A stretch of 9,482 nucleotides of DNA, taken from positions 1-9,482 of the forward strand of contig DAINBU010000164.1 of NCBI GenBank assembly GCA_036732755.1. Direction: 5' to 3'. A program made the translations under genes and the position numbers. Below the pieces are notes generated by a model. It was given only the letters and a program-made list of their open reading frames with translations. It made no database searches and was not told the origin of the DNA. This document shows positions 6,104 to 9,482 of the stretch, piece by piece. Each line of letters starts with the position of its first letter. The first letter of the stretch is position 1. This stretch comes from DASRRB01 sp036732755. Lineage in GTDB: Bacteria; Planctomycetota; B15-G4; SIAN01.

Positions 6104-7953
6104 TCCGGTTCGACGATCCGGTGGCAGACGTCGAGGTCGAGGTCCTTCAGCTCCTGCACCCTTCCCGACGGCCAGACGATCCGCGCCGAGGCCTTCGCCG
6201 TGCGCGCGCCCACGCCGAAGGTCATGCGCAGGTCCTGCCAGCTCAGGTAGGACGCCGTCGGGTGGAGCTCCTGCAGCTGCGTCTTGTCGCCGCAGACGAG
6301 CGTGACGCGGGCGCCGACCGGATCGCGCGGGCTCTTCGTGCCGATCAGCCGGAAGGTCACGCGGTGGTTCTGCGTCGCGACCACGTTCTCGAGCAGCGCG
6401 ACTTGATGATCGGCCTCGAGCACGACCACGTCCTCGTCGCCGTCGCCGTCGAGGTCGCCGACGGCGAGCCCGCGCCCGAGATCGGGCCGCTCGAAGAACG
6501 GGGAGAGGCGCGGCCCGACCTGGAGGAACGTGCCGTCGCCGCGGTTCTCGAAGAAGTGGGGCACCTGCTCGAAGGTCTGGTTGGGGTCGATGTCGTGCGC
6601 GTTGTCCAAGACGTGGCCGTTCACGACGATCAGGTCGGGGTCGGCGTCGAAGTCGTAGTCGAAGAAGCGCAGGCCGAAGCCGGTGAAGAGGTAGGAGGGG
6701 CCGCCGAGCCCGCTCGGCCAGCTGCGGTCGTCGAAGAGGTGCTCCTCCCCCTGCACGTAGAGGACGGTGCCCTCCTTGCCGAGGTTCGCCGACACGACGT
6801 CGAGGCGCAGGTCGCCGTTCACGTCGGCGATGTCGCTCCCCATGCACGACTGCGAGCGCCCCTTGCCGTCGACCGCGACGCCGGCGCCCGCCCCGACCTC
6901 CTCGAACTTCATCTTCCCGTCGGGGCCGGTGACGTTGTGCCAGAGGAAGTTGGGGTCGGCGTCGTTGGCGACGTAGAGGTCGAGCCGGCCGTCCTCGTCC
7001 CAATCCCACGGGATCGCCGCGAGCGCCTTGCCGCCCTGGTCGGGCTCGACGATGCCGGCCTCCTTCGTCACCTCGGTGAAGCGGAAGCCGCCGTCGTTGC
7101 GGAAGAGGCGGTCGGGCGCGGACGGGAGCGAGTCGGGATGGCAGTAGATCAGCCGTTCGTGCAGGTGGCAGATCTTGTAATGCGCATAGTCGATCAGCGC
7201 ATAATTGCCGAGGTAGAGGTCGAGGTCGCCGTCGCGGTCGAAGTCGGCCCACGCGGCCGCCGCGCTCCAGAGGTCGTCGGCGACGCCCGCCTCGGCCGTG
7301 ACGTCGGTGAAGGTGCCGTCGCCGTCGTTGCGATAGAGGACGTCGGGACCGACGCGCGTCACGTAGAGGTCGGGGTCGCCGTCGTTGTCGACGTCGGGGC
7401 AGGTGACTCCCATCCCGTAGCCCGCGTCGCGCAGGCCGAGCGGCGCGTCGCGCGTCTTCCCGTCGGCCGTCTTCACCGTCACGACCTCGGGCACGCGCCG
7501 GAAGCGCAGCCGGCCGTCGACCACCCCGACGTTTCGGTAGAGCGCGTCGTGCTGCGGCGGAAAGCCCTGCGGGTTGCCGGGCAGCGGGCAGCACTGCACG
7601 CAGAAGACGTCGAGCCGCCCGTCGCCGTCGTAATCCAGGAGCGCGATGCCCGACCCGACCGTCTCGGGCAGGTACTTCTTGTCGGGCGTCGGGAAGCGGT
7701 GGTGGACGAAGTCGAGCCCGCTGTCGTCGCGCAGCACGAAGGCGGGGGCACCGTGCTGGGCGGCACCGTTCTCGGCGGCGCCGCGTGCGGCGGCATCGCG
7801 CGCGGCCGGCTCCTTCGCGTAGGGCGCCTGTGCGACCGTCCGCCCGGCGAGCGCGCCGACGAGGAGCGCCGCGGCGGCGGTCGGGAAACGGCGCACGCCT
7901 CGCCGAGCGGATGCACGGAGAGGAACCGCCGGGGCTTGCGGTCGGGACGGCAT
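6100..7953 (-). CDS. Exported FG-GAP/ASPIC (CRTAC1-type) beta-propeller protein, paralogue B
   Basis: This 617-aa protein starts at ATG 7953 with GGAG 4 nt upstream (7961-7958). A long basic n-region precedes the hydrophobic segment 24-41, with probable cleavage at TVA-QAP (41/42). An Ala-rich low-complexity linker (45-70) leads into the propeller. Ca-loop motifs lie at 107-115, 187-195, 237-245, 317-325, 377-385, 432-440 and 500-508; the fifth and sixth are degenerate. The ASPIC/UnbV domain spans about 537-602 and the protein ends DVCHRIVEPE. Cysteines are C118, C121, C122, C185, C262, C271, C370, C554 and C610. C262 and C271 bracket a short insertion absent from simple FG-GAP blades and probably form a disulfide. 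The gene follows paralogue A by 74 bp and overlaps paralogue C by 4 bp. The function is unknown; a secreted structural, adhesive or binding role is the cautious inference. Confidence 0.9.
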   Translation of the reverse strand: MPSRPQAPAVPLRASARRGVRRFPTAAAALLVGALAGRTVAQAPYAKEPAARDAAARGAAENGAAQHGAPAFVLRDDSGLDFVHHRFPTPDKKYLPETVGSGIALLDYDGDGRLDVFCVQCCPLPGNPQGFPPQHDALYRNVGVVDGRLRFRRVPEVVTVKTADGKTRDAPLGLRDAGYGMGVTCPDVDNDGDPDLYVTRVGPDVLYRNDGDGTFTDVTAEAGVADDLWSAAAAWADFDRDGDLDLYLGNYALIDYAHYKICHLHERLIYCHPDSLPSAPDRLFRNDGGFRFTEVTKEAGIVEPDQGGKALAAIPWDWDEDGRLDLYVANDADPNFLWHNVTGPDGKMKFEEVGAGAGVAVDGKGRSQSCMGSDIADVNGDLRLDVVSANLGKEGTVLYVQGEEHLFDDRSWPSGLGGPSYLFTGFGLRFFDYDFDADPDLIVVNGHVLDNAHDIDPNQTFEQVPHFFENRGDGTFLQVGPRLSPFFERPDLGRGLAVGDLDGDGDEDVVVLEADHQVALLENVVATQNHRVTFRLIGTKSPRDPVGARVTLVCGDKTQLQELHPTASYLSWQDLRMTFGVGARTAKASARIVWPSGRVQELKDLDLDVCHRIVEPE

Positions 7954-7986
7954 GCGGCTCCGGAGAACCTGGCGCGAAGACGCTAA

Positions 7987-8002
7987 CCGGGCGGCCGCCC
8001 GG
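7987..8002. repeat. 16-bp perfect palindrome between paralogues A and B
   Basis: CCGGGCGGCCGCCCGG is a perfect palindrome in the 74-bp gap between the stop of paralogue A (8028) and the start of paralogue B (7953). On the minus transcript it lies 25 nt after the A stop and 33 nt before the B start. It could be a partial terminator or attenuator, an mRNA-stability stem or an operator. No T-run follows. Confidence 0.5.
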
Positions 8003-8027
8003 CGGGAATGCGCGATCCGGCGCGCGC

Positions 8028-9482
8028 TCACTTCGGCTCGACGACGCGGTGGCAGACGTCGAGGGCGAGGTCCTTCAGCTCCTGCACCCGGCCCGACGGC
8101 CAGCGGATCGTCGCCGTCGCCGGACCGCCGCGCGCACCTACGCCGAAGCGCAGGCGCAGGTCCTGCCAGCTCAGGTACGACGTGGAGCCGTGCAGCTCCC
8201 GGACCTGCTTCTTGTCGCCGCAGACCAGCGTGACGTGCGCGCCGATGGCGTCGCGCGGGCTCTTCGTGCCGACCAGCCGCAGCGCGACGAAGTGGTTCCC
8301 GTTCGCGACGACGTTCTCGAGCACCTGCAGCGCGTCGTCGTTCTCCTGGACCACGGCGTCGTCGTCGCCGTCCTCGTCGAGGTCGCCGATCGCGAGGCCG
8401 CGCCCGACGTTCGCGCGCAGGAAGAACGGCGAGAGGCGCGCCCCCACTTCGACGAAGGTGCCGTCGCCGCGGTTCTCGAAGAACTGCGGGAGCTGCTCGA
8501 AGGTCTGGTTGGGGTCGAACTCGTTCGCGTCGTCGAGGACGTGGCCGTTGATCACGAGCAGGTCGAGGTCGGCGTCGTGGTCGTAGTCGAACAGGCGCAG
8601 GCCGAAGCCGGTGTTGAGGTAGGAGGGGCCGGCCAGCCCCGAGGCGAAGCTCGCGTCGTCGTAGAAGTCGCCGTCGGTGCGGCGGTAGAGGACCGTCCCC
8701 TCGCGCGAGAAGTTGGCGGAGAGCACGTCGAGGCGCAGGTCGCCGTCGACGTCGCCGATGTCGCTCCCCATGCACGCCTGCGCCGTCCCCTGGCCGTTGA
8801 CGGCGAGTCCGATCGTGCCCGCGACCTCCTCGAACTTCATCCCGCCCGGCCCGGAGAGGTTGTGCCAGAGGAAGTTGGGGTCGGTGTCGTTCGCGACGTA
8901 GAGGTCGAGCTTGCCGTCGCCGTCCCAGTCGAACGGGATCACGGCGTACGCCTTGCCGCCGTGGTCGGGCTCGACGACGCCAGCCTCGCGCGTGACCTCC
9001 GTGAAGCGGAAGCCGCCGTCGTTGCGGTAGAGCCGGTCGGGCGCGGCGGCGAGCGTCTTGGGCATGCAGTAGCTCACGCGCAACCCGGTCGCGCAGACCT
9101 TGTAGTGCTCGAAGTCGATCAGCGCGTAGTTGCCGAGGTAGAGGTCGAGGTCGCCGTCGCCGTCGAGGTCGGCCCACGCGGCCGGCGCGCTCCAGTAGTC
9201 GTCGAGGATGCCCGACGCTTCGGTCACGTCGGTGAAGGTGCCGTCCCCCTCGTTGCGGTAGAGGACGTCGCGGCCGACGTTGGTGACGAAGAGGTCGGGG
9301 TCGCCGTCGTTGTCGACGTCGGGGCAGCTCACCCCCATGCCGTAGCCGACGTCGCCGAGGCCGAGCCGCTTCCTCTTCTTCGTCCCGTCGGGCGCCGTGA
9401 CGACGACCTCGTTCTCGACGCGGTGGAAGCGCAGCCGGCCGTCGACGACCCCGTCGTTGACGGCCGGCTGCGCTTCCACCGC
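8028..9482 (-). CDS. FG-GAP/ASPIC (CRTAC1-type) protein, paralogue A, 5'-truncated by the window edge
   Basis: This reading frame enters from the right edge, so the signal peptide and first Ca-loop are missing. What remains starts near GVVDGRLRF and carries loops DVDNDGDPD, DLDGDGDLD, DWDGDGKLD, DVDGDLRLD, DYDHDADLD and DLDEDGDDD. An ASPIC/UnbV domain follows (GTKSPRDAIGAH...WPSGRVQEL), ending DVCHRVVEPK. Domain order and the conserved cysteines (SCPD, KVC...SYC, ACMGSD, VCGDK, DVCHR) match paralogues B and C, but it is clearly the more divergent of the three; for example it has DDALQVLENV where B has DHQVALLENV. It would be the first visible gene of the operon. The codons beyond about 9458 appear to come from a fold-back artefact, because the conserved LYRN block present in both sisters is replaced there. 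No start codon for this gene lies inside the window. Confidence 0.88.
   Translation of the reverse strand, partial: AVEAQPAVNDGVVDGRLRFHRVENEVVVTAPDGTKKRKRLGLGDVGYGMGVSCPDVDNDGDPDLFVTNVGRDVLYRNEGDGTFTDVTEASGILDDYWSAPAAWADLDGDGDLDLYLGNYALIDFEHYKVCATGLRVSYCMPKTLAAAPDRLYRNDGGFRFTEVTREAGVVEPDHGGKAYAVIPFDWDGDGKLDLYVANDTDPNFLWHNLSGPGGMKFEEVAGTIGLAVNGQGTAQACMGSDIGDVDGDLRLDVLSANFSREGTVLYRRTDGDFYDDASFASGLAGPSYLNTGFGLRLFDYDHDADLDLLVINGHVLDDANEFDPNQTFEQLPQFFENRGDGTFVEVGARLSPFFLRANVGRGLAIGDLDEDGDDDAVVQENDDALQVLENVVANGNHFVALRLVGTKSPRDAIGAHVTLVCGDKKQVRELHGSTSYLSWQDLRLRFGVGARGGPATATIRWPSGRVQELKDLALDVCHRVVEPK
9420..9482. repeat. Perfect 24-bp inverted repeat at the right edge (probable fold-back artefact)
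   Basis: Bases 9459-9482 are the exact reverse complement of 9420-9443. Between them, ACGAC (9445-9449) and GTCGT (9453-9457) also pair around CCC, so the whole 63 bp folds into one long hairpin ending on the last base of the window. In paralogues B and C the equivalent place encodes DALYRN; here that block is lost immediately after the conserved Asn codon. The right arm is best read as a self-copy of the left arm rather than genomic sequence. Confidence 0.8.

Noticed and set aside
7588..7602. Haem-binding CxxCH motif in paralogue B (CVQCCP)
   Set aside because: The residue after the second cysteine is Cys, not His, and paralogue C has CVQGCP, so no c-type haem site is formed.
4316..7986. 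Two long plus-strand reading frames (4316-6250 and 6121-7986, over 600 codons each) opposite the FG-GAP genes
   Set aside because: They are Val/Glu/Arg-rich mirror frames of G/C-ending codons. They resemble each other only because the sense genes are paralogues, and they show no recognisable domain or ribosome site.
4313..9177. Minus-strand frames that read as single giant proteins (4313-7594 and 6100-9177)
   Set aside because: Their upstream halves are out-of-frame shadows of the neighbouring paralogue. The real starts are ATG 6103 and ATG 7953, each followed directly by a signal peptide.
4600..9400. Many short GTCG/GGTCGCCGTCG-like repeats that look like a repeat array
   Set aside because: They are codons for Asp/Gly-rich Ca-binding loops in FG-GAP blades, spaced by coding sequence. 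They are not CRISPR or satellite repeats.
9477..9479. GTG near the right edge as the start of paralogue A
   Set aside because: It lies within the fold-back arm, has no signal peptide after it, and the paralogues extend at least 100 residues further upstream.

Overview
This is a GC-rich (about 70% by eye) bacterial stretch whose codons almost always end in G or C. The gene content points to a Planctomycetota-like or similar high-GC environmental bacterium: several secreted FG-GAP/ASPIC (CRTAC1-type) proteins, a secreted protein with three YHS/TRASH-like metal-binding repeats, and a TPR-zincin fusion. The phylum is inferred from family content only. No marker gene is present.

Layout. Bases 1-175 hold no gene. 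Three minus-strand genes form a probable operon, read right to left: a single-ring Clp/HSP100-type AAA+ ATPase (1794-2912), a secreted triple YHS/TRASH protein (1083-1748) and a GalT/HIT-superfamily protein (176-1063), with gaps of 45 and 19 bp. The 45-bp gap folds so that the Shine-Dalgarno sequence of the YHS/TRASH gene is buried in a stem. Across a 209-bp divergent spacer lies a plus-strand gene for a TPR protein ending in a minimal zincin metallopeptidase domain (3122-3976).

That gene converges on a second minus-strand operon. The 336-bp gap between them (3977-4312) holds three consecutive hairpins. The outer two have the same geometry (10 bp, bulged A, 6 bp, bulged G, outer stem) but differ at four paired positions, and every difference is compensated. 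This is the most unusual signal in the window.

The second operon carries three tandem paralogues of a Ca-loop (FG-GAP/VCBS) beta-propeller with a C-terminal ASPIC/UnbV domain: a 5'-truncated copy (8028 to the right edge), a 617-aa copy (6100-7953) and a 596-aa copy (4313-6103). The last two overlap by ATGA. They are probably exported and appear to come from recent local duplication.

Quality note. The last 24 bases (9459-9482) are the exact reverse complement of 9420-9443. They replace codons that are conserved in both sister paralogues. This looks like a fold-back artefact at a sequence end, so the outermost codons of the truncated gene should not be trusted.
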